Assembly: GCA_026545765.1 (NCBI GenBank) | Contig: JAIFAC010000221.1 | Location: 78,644 to 142,643, forward strand | From: Plantago major | Lineage: Eukaryota; Streptophyta; Magnoliopsida; Lamiales; Plantaginaceae | Length of the DNA stretch: 64,000 bases | Direction: 5' to 3' | In this document: piece by piece, positions 1 to 11,816 of the stretch | How the letters are laid out: each line of letters opens with the position of its first letter | Numbering within the stretch: the stretch's first letter is position 1 | Translations under genes and position numbers: made by a program | Notes under the pieces: model-generated | Databases searched by the model: none | The model's input: only the letters and a program-made list of their open reading frames with translations | Told to the model about the DNA's origin: nothing

Positions 1-302
1 CTCACTTCCGAACAAAGGACGAATTGGGTCCGAACCGGATATCTTTGGTACGGAGAGGCAATTGATGGCATTCTCGACGATCCGCATCTTCCACCATAAC
101 TACTTTACGGTTCGCACTCTTGACCACAAGAAAATGGTAAATGGTGGAAGGAAGGCTTAGAGATTTGACTCTCCGAGGTGAGTCTCTCATAATCACAGGA
201 GCGATGAGCTAGTCCACTTCCCGGGGCTCGGGTTGTCGGTACACACCACGGCCGGAGAGAAGACTAACACCGATCGAAATATTCGAAATTAATATATTGC
301 AA

Positions 303-456
303 GGAGTTACCCATATAATTAGCTCTTGAGGCAAAAGGTGGGCAATTCACGGAATCGTGAGCTAGCCCGCTTCCCCGGGGAGTTACCCATATAATTAGCT
401 CTTCAAGGCAAAAGGTGGGCAATTCCTGGAATCAGCGGGCTAGCCCGCTTCCCCGG
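303..456. repeat. Tandem duplication of about 76 bp in the Tat 3' internal region
   Basis: Two adjacent copies start with GGAGTTACCCATATAATTAG at 303 and 379 and end in a CCCGCTTCCCCGGGG stretch. A second short motif containing CCGGAGA(A)AGAAG recurs around 240, 485 and 630, so the whole 200-700 interval is built from shuffled repeats. No coding potential is evident in it. Confidence 0.7.
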
Positions 457-866
457 GGCTGAAATTATTGATGCACACTACAGCCCCTGAGAAAGAAGGC
501 TAGCCCGGTGATCCGAGGAGTACTAAAAATGGTGAAGGGGAGGAGGCCCGAAGAAACAAGTATAGGAATCCTCAGGACCAACGTACTAATCCACCCTCCC
601 ATGGCTGAAGTCATTGATAAACACCACAGCCCCGGAGAAAGAAGATTAGCACGGCGATCCGAGGAGGGTTAAAAAGATCCGACTCAAAGGCACATTCGGA
701 TGGCCAAAGTACCCAGAGGCAATTAAATGGGAGCAGCGAATCGGCTACTCCATAAAAAGGTCCGGACCTAAGGATCCGAATTATCTACTGTGAAAGGGAT
801 GAAATGATCGGGAAAAAGCCGTACAATCTAGAGGTATATATAGAAGTTAAAGACCAATCATAACTC

Positions 867-876
867 GCCACGTGGC
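867..876. promoter_or_regulatory. G-box palindrome GCCACGTGGC
   Basis: This is a perfect 10-bp palindrome with a CACGTG core, the binding site of plant bZIP and bHLH factors. A TATA-like string (GGTATATATAG) lies about 30 bp to its left at 833-843. Whether it regulates anything here is unknown. The interval 700-1490 otherwise shows no gene. Confidence 0.3.
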
Positions 877-1490
877 GCATAACCACCGGTGGTGGGCCTG
901 GGCTTGGATTTGGAACTAACTAATTGGGCCACTATTGGGCCTACCCGGAAACCCTTCACATTCCCCACCTTATTGAGTGAATTATTTCCAACGGTAACCC
1001 GATCGGATCCGTCAATCCGAGCCGGTCACAAAAAACGGCCATGGTACCTATGATCCACGCCAGGTCGAAACTTTTTTATTCTGATTACCTTTTTGAGCAA
1101 GATTCGGAATGCTACTTCAAAGTCTACTTTTGATGTACATCCCACCGATATAATTGGTATTTAAAAAGACCCGGACAAGCTCTTTACCCATCCGAAGCTA
1201 TATGGTCAATTGGTTCAGTAAGAGTTGCCATATTTCGGAAGCATTTGGTCTCGTTGACTCGGATCCTCTAGCCGACGTCCGGACCAACGACACTTGCTTC
1301 ATAACTTGAGTGTGCAATAAAAAGCACTCATCCGAATAACAGGTTTCGAGACATTTTTTACAATCTAACCGCATCCGGCAGACTCGGAAGATTCCTGCTG
1401 GTCCCTAAAAATGACACGGGTCATACAGTTCCGAATTAATCTTGCCAGAAGTTCCCACCAATACTTTCCTCAATCAACCAAGGTTTTGGT

Positions 1491-4379
1491 TCAGAAGGGA
1501 ATGACACACGAACGAATCGAGGATTGATTGAGGACCGGCAATCGGCCGATCCGGTTATGCTCCTGATCATGATATTCTAACGGGACGAAGACACTAGACA
1601 TCAAAACCCATGGCACAAAGGAAGGAAGGTATGGACCGCCATGATCGTACTTCTCGTCCTCGGTCTCGTCGCAGACAAGCTCTACAAATTCACATTTGAG
1701 CAAGTCCTCATCTGAGACACCTTCCGGAGCGAAGTCCGAGCCATCTGCCTCTTTGAAAGCAGTAATGCCTTCAACCTCCAAGTCAAGGTCGCTCGGGATC
1801 TATCCCCTGTGCCAGAGCTACCCAATAGCCGCATCGAAGCCATCCTGCCGAGCCTCATCATGTTTGGACTCGAGCATGAACTTGCAAGCGTCCGACCCCA
1901 AGAAGTCTTGGACAGCTTGTGTCCGGACCTTCAACAGCTCATTTAGCATCATATCCTTAAAGCGACGGGAGACACTGACGTACTCATCCATGCCATCTTG
2001 ATGCACCTTTAAATACTTCTCTAGCAGGATGGCACTCTTGACTGCGACCTCGCTTGATTCCTTCTTCGCCTGAGGTTTTCTTGACCTCTCGGACGGTTGT
2101 TCACCTTAAACGTCTCCACTTGGCGACCTCGGCCTTGGCCAGGTCCTCCTCCATTGTGGCCCTCCAAACCGCCACCACGGAGCACGCTTGAATAGCGGCA
2201 GTGAGCTATAGTGTCCAACATTGAAAAATTAAAAACAAGGTTTCGGATCAAAGAAAGTTGAAACACTTCAACCATTAAAAACATAGTCGGCTTAGTACGT
2301 ACCTTCTGGTGAATTGCGGATAGCTCCGCAATTCGGTCCAGCTCCGAAGCAGTAGCCAACCGGGCCACCTCAGCATCTATATCCAGCTCACTGCTCATTT
2401 TCCCCTTGCCCTTCTTGGCCGAAGGGATTGGACCTTCGGACGGACGCTTCTGCCCGGCCGCAGCACTTGAACCACTAGCGGGAGGATCCCGAGACACAGA
2501 CCTCGGGGGTTTCTTTTCCCCCTTCAAACCCGCCACCTTCCCCTTATCCGGGGTGGGCATTGCCTAAGCTTCCTCGGCCGTTGCAACCCTCTGAGTCTCT
2601 TCCACCCGGAAGGTGGCTGCATTCCTCGGCTCGTTCATCGGGAGCACTGTAGAAGTCTTGATGATCTGCATTCGAGTGCCCTCCTCCATCTCCTTCCTTT
2701 GGGCGGCATTTTGTTTCTGCTTCAGCTCGTGCATGGTCGACATCATGTACTCGAACCATAAATCTGCACATCCGAAGGACAAAAGGTTAGGAAAATAGAT
2801 CTTTGTGTGAGACTAGCAAAACAATGTAACATTCGACTCCAGGGGGACAACTACACGACCGGATAGGAAGGAATTACTCAAATCCTCCTTCCCATCACAA
2901 AAGCATGGCCCAGACAAGCCAGCTAAGTAAGGAAGAGGTTGGCAGATTAGGCCCCGGAAAAAATACTTATCCGGATCTTGATTCTTGTGGAGAGCTTGCA
3001 TCCACAATGGAATGTTCCGAGCCGGGGGCTTCCAGTCCGGCAACCTACCCCGGAAAAACTTCCTCTCGAAACGCCATTGGACCCGCTCCACCTCGGATTG
3101 ACCCTGTTCAAAAGCGGGCCGGACAAAGATGTATCTCTTCCACCAGTTGATCCCCAAGGAAGAAAGGGGATCCACAAAAAAAGTATAAGCCTGGAGACAA
3201 ACCAGTGTATAAAAAAGTTCGTTCCTATTGCTTAAATTTACACTAAACAACTTCCGAAAGTTGTCAAAAGTCACCGAGATGCCCTTATATTTACATCACC
3301 CGAAGCACATCAAGTTGCCGAGGGAATTGGGAATGATCTGGTGCACACTCAACCCCATATCATTCAAAATATCCATCAACTCGGACGACACGGGCAACCG
3401 CCACCCACAGTGCAGACTTATCTCGTGCACACACATGTATCCGGGAGGTGGATTATAAAAAGCATGAGACTCGTCCGGAATAAGGATCTCCACAGAATTC
3501 GGGATCTCGTACTTCCTCCTGAGCTCATCCACTTCCTTGAACGTCACGATCGACGGACAAGTCGGCAAAGTGCAATCCTCATTCAACTCGCCCTCCAGAT
3601 CCGGATGAGTTACATCATCCCTTAGCAGAAACTTTACAGTACACGTCCTCACCCTTCTTGCTCACCTCAGTCTTGCGCTGACTCGGTCCCGCCTGTCCGG
3701 ACGACTCCTTCTGGAAGATATGAGGCGAGATCATTTCATATTCTTCATCCTCCTCCGACCCCATATTCTCATACCGACCCTCTACCTCTTCGGCATTCGC
3801 CGCTTCTTTTTCCTCCACGGACGATGAACTTAATTCCACTACCGTCCGTAGGGGGGCAGCAATCTGAACCCACTCTTCCACACCATCTTCAAACATGCCC
3901 AGCTCGGGCGATGCCTCGGAGGTGTCGTGCACTTCCTCTATGTTTGGCTCATGTGGATCCGGAATGAATGGCACTCGGTTAGGGTTAATCCTAAAACTAT
4001 AACCTAAGTTACGTATGAGGGATCGAATCTCTACCGGGAGTTCGGGCTCCTTCTCAGCACGGTGCGGACGGACATCCCCTATAGTCCGGGAAGTAGTCTC
4101 TTGCACAGCACCAACACCCTGCACATTAGAGACTTTCGGGTAATCCTGACGCCTCGGGGAACCTAAACCCGGAACAACTAACCGAAGTAAAGAGCTTACC
4201 TCGGGCTCTTCTCGGCTCGGATGAGCAGCATGGACTGGCTCTTGTAAGTCCTCCATACTTCCTACGCCAATCTCCTCGGAGCTCTCTAGTAGAGACAACG
4301 CCTCGGAAGCATATCCTTCAGCTTCGGACTGGTTTTGACTACCACTCTCGGACATCCTAGGGAAAAAAGGAAGTTTCAT
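1491..4379 (-). CDS. Antisense accessory gene of the Tat element (Transposase_28-like domain)
   Basis: Consecutive minus-strand coding stretches cover 4379-1491. The N-terminal part (4379 to about 3650) is acidic and serine/glutamate rich. The middle part (about 3650-2815) contains a PPPGYMCVHE...GWRLP block followed by a leucine/isoleucine-rich stretch and a tryptophan-rich segment. This matches the pattern of Pfam PF04195, called 'putative gypsy type transposon' or Transposase_28. The rest is charged, with lysine-rich patches around 2400-2560 and an acidic tail. Antisense accessory ORFs with this domain are known between pol and the 3' LTR in Tat elements, and they may contain introns. Whether the present copy is spliced or merely decayed cannot be told, so it should be treated as a fossil gene. 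Its biochemical role is unknown. Confidence 0.6.
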
Positions 4380-4820
4380 GAGTCTTCAGATGGCAGTCCG
4401 AGAGGCCATTTAAGTAGATTAAATTTAGACATTCTATGATCGGAGAGGAACGACTCAGCGGATCACGTTAGCTCCGAGTTAGTGTAAAGTCAGTACGGTG
4501 TTAAACCTAACTACTCAGCGTATCCGAAGCAAACTACGATAAACTACTTGTCCCTACAACGGACCAGGGAAAATGTACACACATCTGAACGAACAACATT
4601 TGACAATAAACGAAGCATGCACATAAAACTTGACAGCAAAAATAGAAATCAAGCAGCTTACTTGTGCTCGGACAATTGGGTCGAAGGCAGCTAGCTGGGC
4701 TCGGATAACTCGCTGTGGACTTCTTTTCACTCGCTTCGGATGGCTTATGCTTACTTCGGATGAAGGAAAAACTCGAAAATATTCTCTCTAGAAATGTGAA
4801 AGTGACATCAGTAAAACACC

Positions 4821-4828
4821 TATTTATA
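4821..4828 (-). promoter_or_regulatory. TATA box for the antisense accessory gene
   Basis: On the minus strand the sequence reads CTCTATAAATAGG, a near-consensus plant TATA box, about 445 bp upstream of the first ATG of the antisense gene at 4379. A start site about 30 bp downstream would give a leader of roughly 410 bp. Accessory genes of Grande-type elements are reported to use their own promoter, which fits. No transcript evidence is available here. Confidence 0.45.
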
Positions 4829-4993
4829 GAGGGTTAAATCAGGAAGCCCAACCGTCGCCACTTGTCGGGATTAAATCTCAGTCGTAGATCAAAGTTCATC
4901 CAACGGCATAGTACAACAATATTAGGCGAAATGATGCATTGGTACAAATAATTTACCTAGCGATGACAACAGCGCATACAACAAACTCCACCA

Positions 4994-5460
4994 CAACTCA
5001 CTGTTACACGGACCCTCGTCCGTTCGAATGTCCCTCTTCGGACCATCCTAATTAGAGTGATTCAAACCCTATCCTTTTTATAAGGGAGGTTGATTCAACT
5101 CACCATTACACGGACCCTCGTCCGTTCGGATGTCCTCTCCGGACCATCCCAATTAGAGTGATTAATATCCTATCCTTTCCACAAGGGAAGTCTATTCAAC
5201 TCACTGTTACACGGACCCTCGTCCGTTCGGATGTCCCTCTTTGGACCATCCCAATTAGAGTGATTCAAACCCTATCCTTTTTATAAGGGAGGTTGATTCA
5301 ACTCACCGTTACACGGACCCTCGTCCGTTCGGATGTCCCTCTTCGGACCATCCCAATTAGAGTGATTAAAATCCTATCCTTTCCACAAGGGAAGTCGATT
5401 CAACTCACTGTTACACGGACCCTCTTCCGTTTAGATATTCGTCTTTGGATCATCCCCTCA
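4994..5460. repeat. Tandem repeat, about 102-bp unit, 4.5 copies
   Basis: Units begin CAACTCAC(T/C)(G/A)TTACACGG at 4994, 5096, 5197, 5299 and 5401, a spacing of 101-102 bp; the last unit is partial. Units 1 and 3 share one version of the second half (CCTTTTTATAAGGGAGG). Units 2 and 4 share another (CCTTTCCACAAGGGAAG). The array therefore behaves as a 204-bp dimer. It lies between the antisense gene and the polypurine tract, the position where Tat and Ogre-type elements are known to carry tandem repeats. Confidence 0.9.
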
Positions 5461-5743
5461 TCCACCAAAAGGTATGACTCCGAAGTTTGTGCCTAAACTT
5501 GATCTCTCGCTTACAAATACCTCTTTTTCTTCACTTTTGTTGCATTCCGAGCCTCCACCCTCGTACTGTAACAAAAGAGAAAAAGGGGAGGGAAGATCAA
5601 GATTAAGAATGACAAAGAACGCGGATTACCCCTTTTTCTTCTTCTACGAGGGGCGGATTGGACGAAACAAGCTGTCTTCTCCACTTTTACCTATAGTTCC
5701 ACAACAATCTTCTACTAAGATACTTGGAAACTAGGGGGACATA

Positions 5744-6622
5744 TGTTGATACGAAAATATGTCCAATCCGTCATAGACGCTTTAGGAACGAATCCTAAGG
5801 CGTCCCAAGTTGTCTACAAGTCTGAAACCTTATAATCCGACCCGGAGGTCCAACCCTGAACCCCCACAGGTCCAACTCACCCGGGTGGAGAGGCAGGAGG
5901 GCCCAGGTAGTAAATCCATGACGCCAAATGGTCCGTAACAATGGGATCCGGCCCGGACACCCGTCCGGATTCAACATAACACCTCACAAACCAAGTGGGC
6001 GGCCCTTGAGAGCGAGGTCAGGAGTCATCCGGACCGCATCCTGCAGACGATACATAGGCGGTGATCTCGATCTATCCTAGAAAGCGATTGGTCTATGGTG
6101 GGATCTACATCCTCGGATCTCATGCACGGCAGACTACAACAAGGTCTCCAAACTCTCACATTAATGACTAATCTACCCCCGAAAGCCCAAAATGGAATGG
6201 GTTAAGGAGTCATTAATGGGCCATGGGCCTATTGAAGGATTGTTGGCTCAATCTAAGCCTGACACTTGGCGCGATCCGGGGGATCCCTCTCATTTGGGGA
6301 GAAATATATATATATGGCACACACTCCCATGATAACGGTAAGCAATAATCACTTCTGAACCCTGACTCTTATACCGAACAGATTCTCATTCTCTCGCAAG
6401 TAAAGTCTCCATCCGGTTTGACATTACGCAAACCGGGTATAAGGTTCTAACCCCCCCTCCTCCTAGCTACTTGTGCAGGTCCTCGCGTGTCGTTTCTTAC
6501 CAGTACGGTGGTTCTTACAAGCTTCTGCTCCTTGGCCCTTACGAGCTAGGCACTTGGGGTACTTAGTGTGAAGGCAAGCAAGAGAAATTCATTAATTAGT
6601 TGGGGGACTTATACCCTCAACA
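5744..6622 (+). repeat. 3' LTR of the Tat element (879 bp)
   Basis: The repeat starts TGTTGA directly after a purine-rich CTAGGGGGACATA and ends TCAACA, a perfect 6-bp terminal inverted repeat. A TATATATATATGG string near 6307 is the likely promoter TATA box. The right neighbour (from about 6621) is integrase sequence of element A. The predicted 5-bp target duplication would be GCTTC, possibly shifted by the two shared bases CA. The partner copy lies off the window. Confidence 0.8.
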
Positions 6623-9600
6623 GCTTCTTTTAGGGTCCTATTCTTCCTTTCAGCAACACCATTTTGTTGTGGTGTCCTTACTGAAGATAGTTGATGTTGT
6701 ATACCTTTGCAGGTACAAAACTCTTTTATGTACTGGTTCACAAACTCAGTACCATGGTTTGTTCTGATTACAGATACCTTGTCATTTTTCATGACTTCAA
6801 GCTTATTCAGCAAGTTGGGTATTTCAACCGCATGATTTTGTTTGAGAAATACAACCCAAGTGAATCTTGAGTAATCATCAACAACAACCAGACCATACTT
6901 CTTTCTTGCATAGCTAGTTACAGAGGATTCAAAAAGATCCATATGTAACATTTACAGTGGCCTTTCACTGGAGTGTCTAGTTTTAGACTTGAAAGATGTT
7001 TGGGATTGTTTCCTCATTTGGCAAGCTGAGCATATACCATCTTTTCTATATGTCATTTTGGGTAAACCAACCACCAATTCTTTCTTGGCTAGCTTGTTCA
7101 GAGTTTTGAAGTTCAAGTGACTCATTCTTTTATGCCATAGCCAATTTTCTTCAGTGTGGCCAGATTGACTCACCATGAGACATTCTTCAGTTGTGGCAGA
7201 TGCCCAGTCAACAACATAAAGACTTCCTTTCCGCCGAGCAACCAAGACTGTCTGCTTTGACTCATTGTCAATCAGTTTGCAGAATTTTGATTTGATCTAT
7301 ATTGAGAACCCCTTGTCAGCAAATTGACTCATTCTTAGGAGATTATATTTTAGTCCCTTTACATGAAGTACACCAGAGATTGTAAGGGCTCCCAATTTCA
7401 GATCTCCAAATCCTACAGTTAGATTTATTTCCCCTCCAGCAAATCTGATATCTGGTCCAGTATTGCAAACTTTGTAGTTGACGGTTGCTTTTTCTCCTGT
7501 CATGTGCTTCCCACATCTACTATCAAAATGCCATGTTGGATTCTTCCTTGGAGTGTTCTGCACAAAACAGGAAATAGGAATTTACGTTCTCATTTCATTG
7601 ATGGAACCTTCTGGACTAAACAATCTTCCAGTAGAAATCCATTTTTGTATATATTTCTTAGCAACATGCTTTTGTCTAGTAGGAACATAAGGAGGAGTTC
7701 TATGTAAATGAGTAGTATTATCATTGTTAAGAATTATTTTCCTTTTTGGTGTGTTCCTTGGTGCTCCACGTGGTACTTTCAGATACCTGTCAGATTGCTG
7801 AGTCTACTTTTCAGCGAACTTAGCTTTCCTTGCCAGATTTCTTCTAGTCCTGGCATTCAGAGTGGTCGTAACATGTTCTTTCTTCCACTTCTGATGATTG
7901 CTATGCACAATCCTGGCTTTCATCCATTGTTCTTGCTCTTGTTTATACTCACGAGCAAGTTGTTTCCCGATGGCTTTATAGCCAATGCCATTTCAAGCAC
8001 CTGGTGCTATCTGAGTTCTCTTCTCAACAGCTTTGCTAGTCTCTAGAACGTCTTTCTTTCGAGAAGCGTGATGTTGGAAAATTTACTGCTCATAATTTTT
8101 CCTTTCGAGAGACATAACCTTTGGGTGATTACACTTTTCGGTGTTATGTTTCTTTCTGAAGCGTTCCCAGATTTTCTTTTGGACTTGTTTTTCCCATAAA
8201 GGTTTGGTCGCAACTGCCTTTCCTTTGTCAACAACCTTAGCTTTCTGACCAATGTTATACGTTGTTTGGGAACCATCTTGCTGAGCTCTAATGAATGTTA
8301 TTCTTTCGTCACTCTTATTCAGAGTGGTAGAACTATTTGTTTGTGTGTCCAGCCCAAGTCCTCCCTTTTCTGAAGGATCTCTTAAATAAGAGTGTCACTA
8401 GCTTTGGCATACGATTGAAAAGATAGTTCTTTCTTTTTGAGTTCCTCATTTTCAGAAAGAAGATCTTTATTTTCCTTTTGGAGTATATCCATTGCCTTTC
8501 TGTGTAACTTCTCCCTCTCAGATATCTATGCTTTGAGAAATGAATTTTCGGCATCCTTTTTCTCATATATCTTGAGTAATTGTGAATTTTCCTTCTCAAG
8601 AGAATACTTTTCTTCTTAAAAAATGTCAGCTCTAGCACGGACCATTTGAAATTCTCTTTTGTAGAGATCAAGTTCTTTTCTGAGATATTCTAAATCTCTG
8701 ATTCCTTCCTCATCACTCTCATAGTTTATGAATTGAGAAATTTTGGTTACCTCGTCTGCCATTAGGCAAGGCTCAATGTTGGAGCAATCTGGATAGATCT
8801 CCTCAGCAACCCCACATAATTCCCTTTTCTTTTGACCAAAGTCAACCAATTCATGAGTGATGCCACATAATTCTGGTGAAGGTAGTTTGGAGTCATCTGA
8901 GTCTTCTTCCTCAGATTCTGACTCAATATCAAGAGCATCTAGTTGAATTTGAATATTTTTCCTTTCTTCAGTGAGCATAGCTCTCTGACCTCTCTTGAAG
9001 TTTCTTCTATCTTTCTTGTCACCTGTCTTTAGCTTATTGAAAATAGGGCAGTCACTTTTAAAATGACTAGGTTTCTGACAATAGAAACAGATATCGTTTC
9101 TGATTTCTTCTTCCTCAGTACTAGATGCTTGTTGAGCCGGCTTGTTCAGCGAGCTTAGTAGCTGCATATTTTTGTACTGGTGATAGTTTGAGCCTAGATG
9201 CTTTTTCAGCTTCTCTTTGGCTTTTCTTCTCTCAATCTCCCGACTGACATATTTTCTCATTTGCTTCACAGCAAGAGCATCTTCCTCAGTCATTTCTTTG
9301 GTATCCTTCTTTTCAAAAGTACCTTGTGTTACTAAAGCAACATTGTGAACTTTCTCAGCAATCATTCGTTCTCTCTGAGTAGTTTCATAGTTGACAGTAG
9401 CTAAGTGAGAAAAGAGTTCTACTGGAGTGATATTTGGCATTCCTTGGTTGAAATAAAAGTACTGAGTATGTTCCCAGTTTTGATTCAAGCACCTCACGAT
9501 AGTCTTAACCTTTTCAGAGTTAGAGTATCTCTCACTTTCACCAAGTGCAGCCATTTCACTCATCGATTAATGGCAAAATCTAGTTCTTCAAGAGTCTCTG

Positions 9601-10093
9601 GGACCTTGTTTAAAGTTTTGAATTTGAGCTTCAAAACTTCGAACTTATTTTCCTTTGTTTTCTCAGTGCCGGCGCAGATTTCTTCAATCAGTTGCTAGGC
9701 CACTTTCGTCGTTTTTGCACCCCACAGTTTACACTGTATGTGCTCTGGAGTGGAACGTATGATGATATTACAAGCCTGACCATCCAGTCGATTTCTTTTG
9801 GCATCTTCCGATGTCCAGAGCTCTCTGGGCTTTGGCTCATAAACAACTTGACGATGGGTCTTCCTTTGGTAGCCTTGTATGCGTGAGGAACCACCACTTG
9901 GTTATTCATCAGTGGGAACTCTGTCTCTACCATTAGAAACCTCCACGACCTTCTTGAGTTGTTGAATGACTATGGGGTCATTCTTTATCACGTCGATCCT
10001 TTCGTCACTGATGGCTTCTAGGTGGAGCATCATGTTGTTCTTCCATTTCTCATAGTTCTCTGGCTTGAGAATTGGAGCGTCACTTAAAGACAT
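6623..10093 (-). pseudogene. gag-pol remnant of copia element A
   Basis: The start is the ATG at 10093 (MSLSDAPILKPENYEKW), typical of the copia gag N-terminus. A CCHC zinc knuckle (CFYCQKPSHFKSDC) lies at 9089-9048 and marks nucleocapsid. The aspartic protease signature (D-S-x-CGKHMTG) is near 7530-7490. The GAG-pre-integrase segment with HKRMSHLNFKTLNKLAKK is near 7150, and the integrase core begins with LLHMDLFESSVTS near 6950, followed by VVDDYSRFTWV and an EFVNQYIKEFC stretch. Spacing and order (gag, protease, integrase) are those of Ty1/copia. The remnant is broken and incomplete because the Tat element sits in the integrase. Element C at 14448-20190 is the closest relative in the window. 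Confidence 0.85.
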
Positions 10094-10191
10094 CCTGCAG
10101 CAATCACACTAAACAAACAAATCAAGTGTAGGTGAAAAGCAGTTAGTGGGCACTTATCTGGGATCTAGGTTCATTGCAGAAGGATTGGGAA

Positions 10192-10209
10192 CCTCCTACT
10201 CTGATACCA
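10192..10209 (-). other. Primer-binding site of element A (initiator tRNA-Met)
   Basis: On the minus strand this reads TGGTATCAGAGTAGGAGG, two bases after the LTR end. The first twelve bases match the 3' end of plant initiator tRNA-Met, the usual copia primer. It fixes the orientation of element A and the inner edge of its LTR. Confidence 0.8.
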
Positions 10210-10211
10210 CT

Positions 10212-11816
10212 TGTTGGTCCAGATAACGACAAATGAAAAGACTAGAGGGGGGGGGGGGGTGAATAGTCTTTTACAAATTTTGTCGATAAACACAATTTCT
10301 CAGATATCTGATACTTAATTTCAGGGGCGGAATACTTTTCTGTGATAAGTGCACGTGCTCAGCAAGATATAATGTGTTTAAATACTTAGCATGATAAAGA
10401 GAACGATAAGTAAATTGCTGAAAGTAAATAACACGTCTTTTATAGTGGTATCTGAAGGTGTCGTAATCCTTCAACTAATCCACTTCGGCCTTTCTCAGAC
10501 CTGGAATCCACTAAGACAGATAATTGAGTTCACCTCACAAATATCTTCTCTCGATTCCTAAATACACTAGGTTCCCAACCCAGTGTTCCCTCTGAGTTAT
10601 TCCCCGGCTCCCAACCAAGTACTTCCTATACTCAAAAACCTTTGAGATGTTCCTTAGTTTCCCAAACTAAGTACTTCCTATCTTTCGATAACCTTGGAGT
10701 TATTCCTTAGTTTCCCAAACTAAGTACTTCCTGTACTCCACGCCGTTTAAGGTGTTGGTTATGATGGTTTGTCAGGCGAGTAGTCTTAATAACTTTTCAG
10801 TTATGAAGGAATACTCTATGGAACAAGGATCAATTAACAGACTTCACAATGTGTGGTGATATGTTCTTTACTGACCCAAGTCTATTTTAAATGTTCTGGA
10901 GAATGAAACTCATATACTTGATATTTTGATTCAAATCCTTCACAGATAGCAATGCTTGTTAAGGATCAGGACACTTAGAACTTTCGTGCTACTTAGAATT
11001 TAAGAGCTTAGTCGCAACTGTAAGCTAAAGAGTAAGAAGGTTGAAGGCTTGTATGCTTGAATGAATAAAATCGTTCTGTGTGTGCAGTGTTGTGTAAGTT
11101 CAAGGTGTGTTTCAAGCATTCTAAGTGGTGATATTTATAGTTGAATTTGAAGCCGTTTGAATAGTATCCGTTACGCTCAATTCAAATTCAAACTATTGAT
11201 ATCTGAAAATAATCTTTGAGAAGGCGTTGTCTCTTTTCGATTTCCTCTTTTGTTCGAGATGTCTCTACGCACATTTATTGCATTGTACTATTTTTTGTCC
11301 TCTGATGATGCCACGGAACTATGCACGCTTTACGAAGCATTGCATGTCCCTTTCCGAGACCTTCACATCTCCGGATACTGTTGAAACATTGTTTCCCGAA
11401 ACATAGTTTCATCGAGGTATCTGAGTGTAAATACGTGGGCACTTTTCCTCGTTCAGAAACCTTGTGTTCTCAGATATCTTTTGCAAAACTTTTTTATTGA
11501 AAAACACTTGTTTCTTTAAGATATCTGGACATAGGTATCTGATGAGACCAATTTCCTTCGTCTTTAGCAATCTCGTGCAGTCTTCAAATCTTCAAATTTG
11601 TTGAACTCTTCTGTCGGATGCCTTCTTCTTGGTCTTCTTCAAAAATATAAAAATTACATTCAAAGACCTAACATCCTATACAATATTTTCTAGACTAACA
11701 TACTTAGTGATTTTCCTCTTTTACAGTGTTCAAGTGAACCAAGAGTACTAACCACCTTTCAGAGCTAAAATAAGTCATTAGGTTGTTGATCAAAATCTAA
11801 ACAGATATTTAAAACA
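10212..11816 (-). repeat. 5' LTR of copia element A (1605 bp)
   Basis: On the plus strand it begins TGTTGGTCCAG and ends in AAAACA. It matches in reverse complement the LTRs at 12650-14334, 26932-28585 and 38956-40383. It contains the same series of short repeats built on the phrase (A)AGTACTTAGTTTGGGAA. It shares with the B LTR phrases such as ACCTAGTGTATTTAGGAATC (allowing small differences) that are absent from the C LTRs. Confidence 0.8.

Larger units (their letters stand above)
1..6622 (+). mobile_element. Ty3/gypsy Tat-lineage LTR retrotransposon, 3' part (broken)
   Basis: The right end is defined by a polypurine tract (5733-5739) followed by a long terminal repeat that begins TGTTGA and ends TCAACA. 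The element therefore runs on the plus strand, and its 5' LTR, gag and pol lie to the left of the window. The visible part is the long 3' internal region. It contains an accessory gene in antisense orientation and a block of about 102-bp tandem repeats before the polypurine tract. That combination is known from the Tat group (Grande, RIRE2, Retand and kin), which is the basis for the lineage call; no reverse transcriptase is visible to confirm it. The element is inserted in the integrase region of copia element A, whose homology resumes at about 6621. It looks broken. The age cannot be estimated because the second LTR is outside the window. Confidence 0.75.
6623..11816 (-). mobile_element. Ty1/copia element A, SIRE/Maximus-like, 5' part (broken)
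   Basis: Read on the minus strand, the parts in order are the 5' LTR (11816-10212), the primer site (10209-10192), gag (10093 to about 8616), protease (about 7563-7290) and integrase (7245-6623). Integrase is then cut by the Tat insertion. Reverse transcriptase, RNase H and the 3' LTR would lie beyond the left window edge. The LTR terminus at 11816 directly abuts RNase H sequence of element B, so A is nested in B; the predicted right target-site copy is GCCTT at 11817-11821. Long LTRs and the gag style fit the SIRE/Maximus lineage. The LTR resembles that of B more closely than that of C. It is broken, with many interruptions. Confidence 0.8.

Noticed and set aside
2905-3625. Plus-strand open frames overlapping the Tat antisense gene
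   Set aside because: They lack family resemblance and mirror the minus-strand Transposase_28-like coding sequence.
4994-5460. CRISPR-like array
   Set aside because: The 102-bp units are contiguous with no unique spacers, and the context is a plant retrotransposon.
7478-8046. Plus-strand open frames with hydrophobic stretches, possible membrane proteins
   Set aside because: They are antisense to the gag-pol region of copia element A, and the hydrophobicity arises from the lysine/asparagine-rich sense strand.
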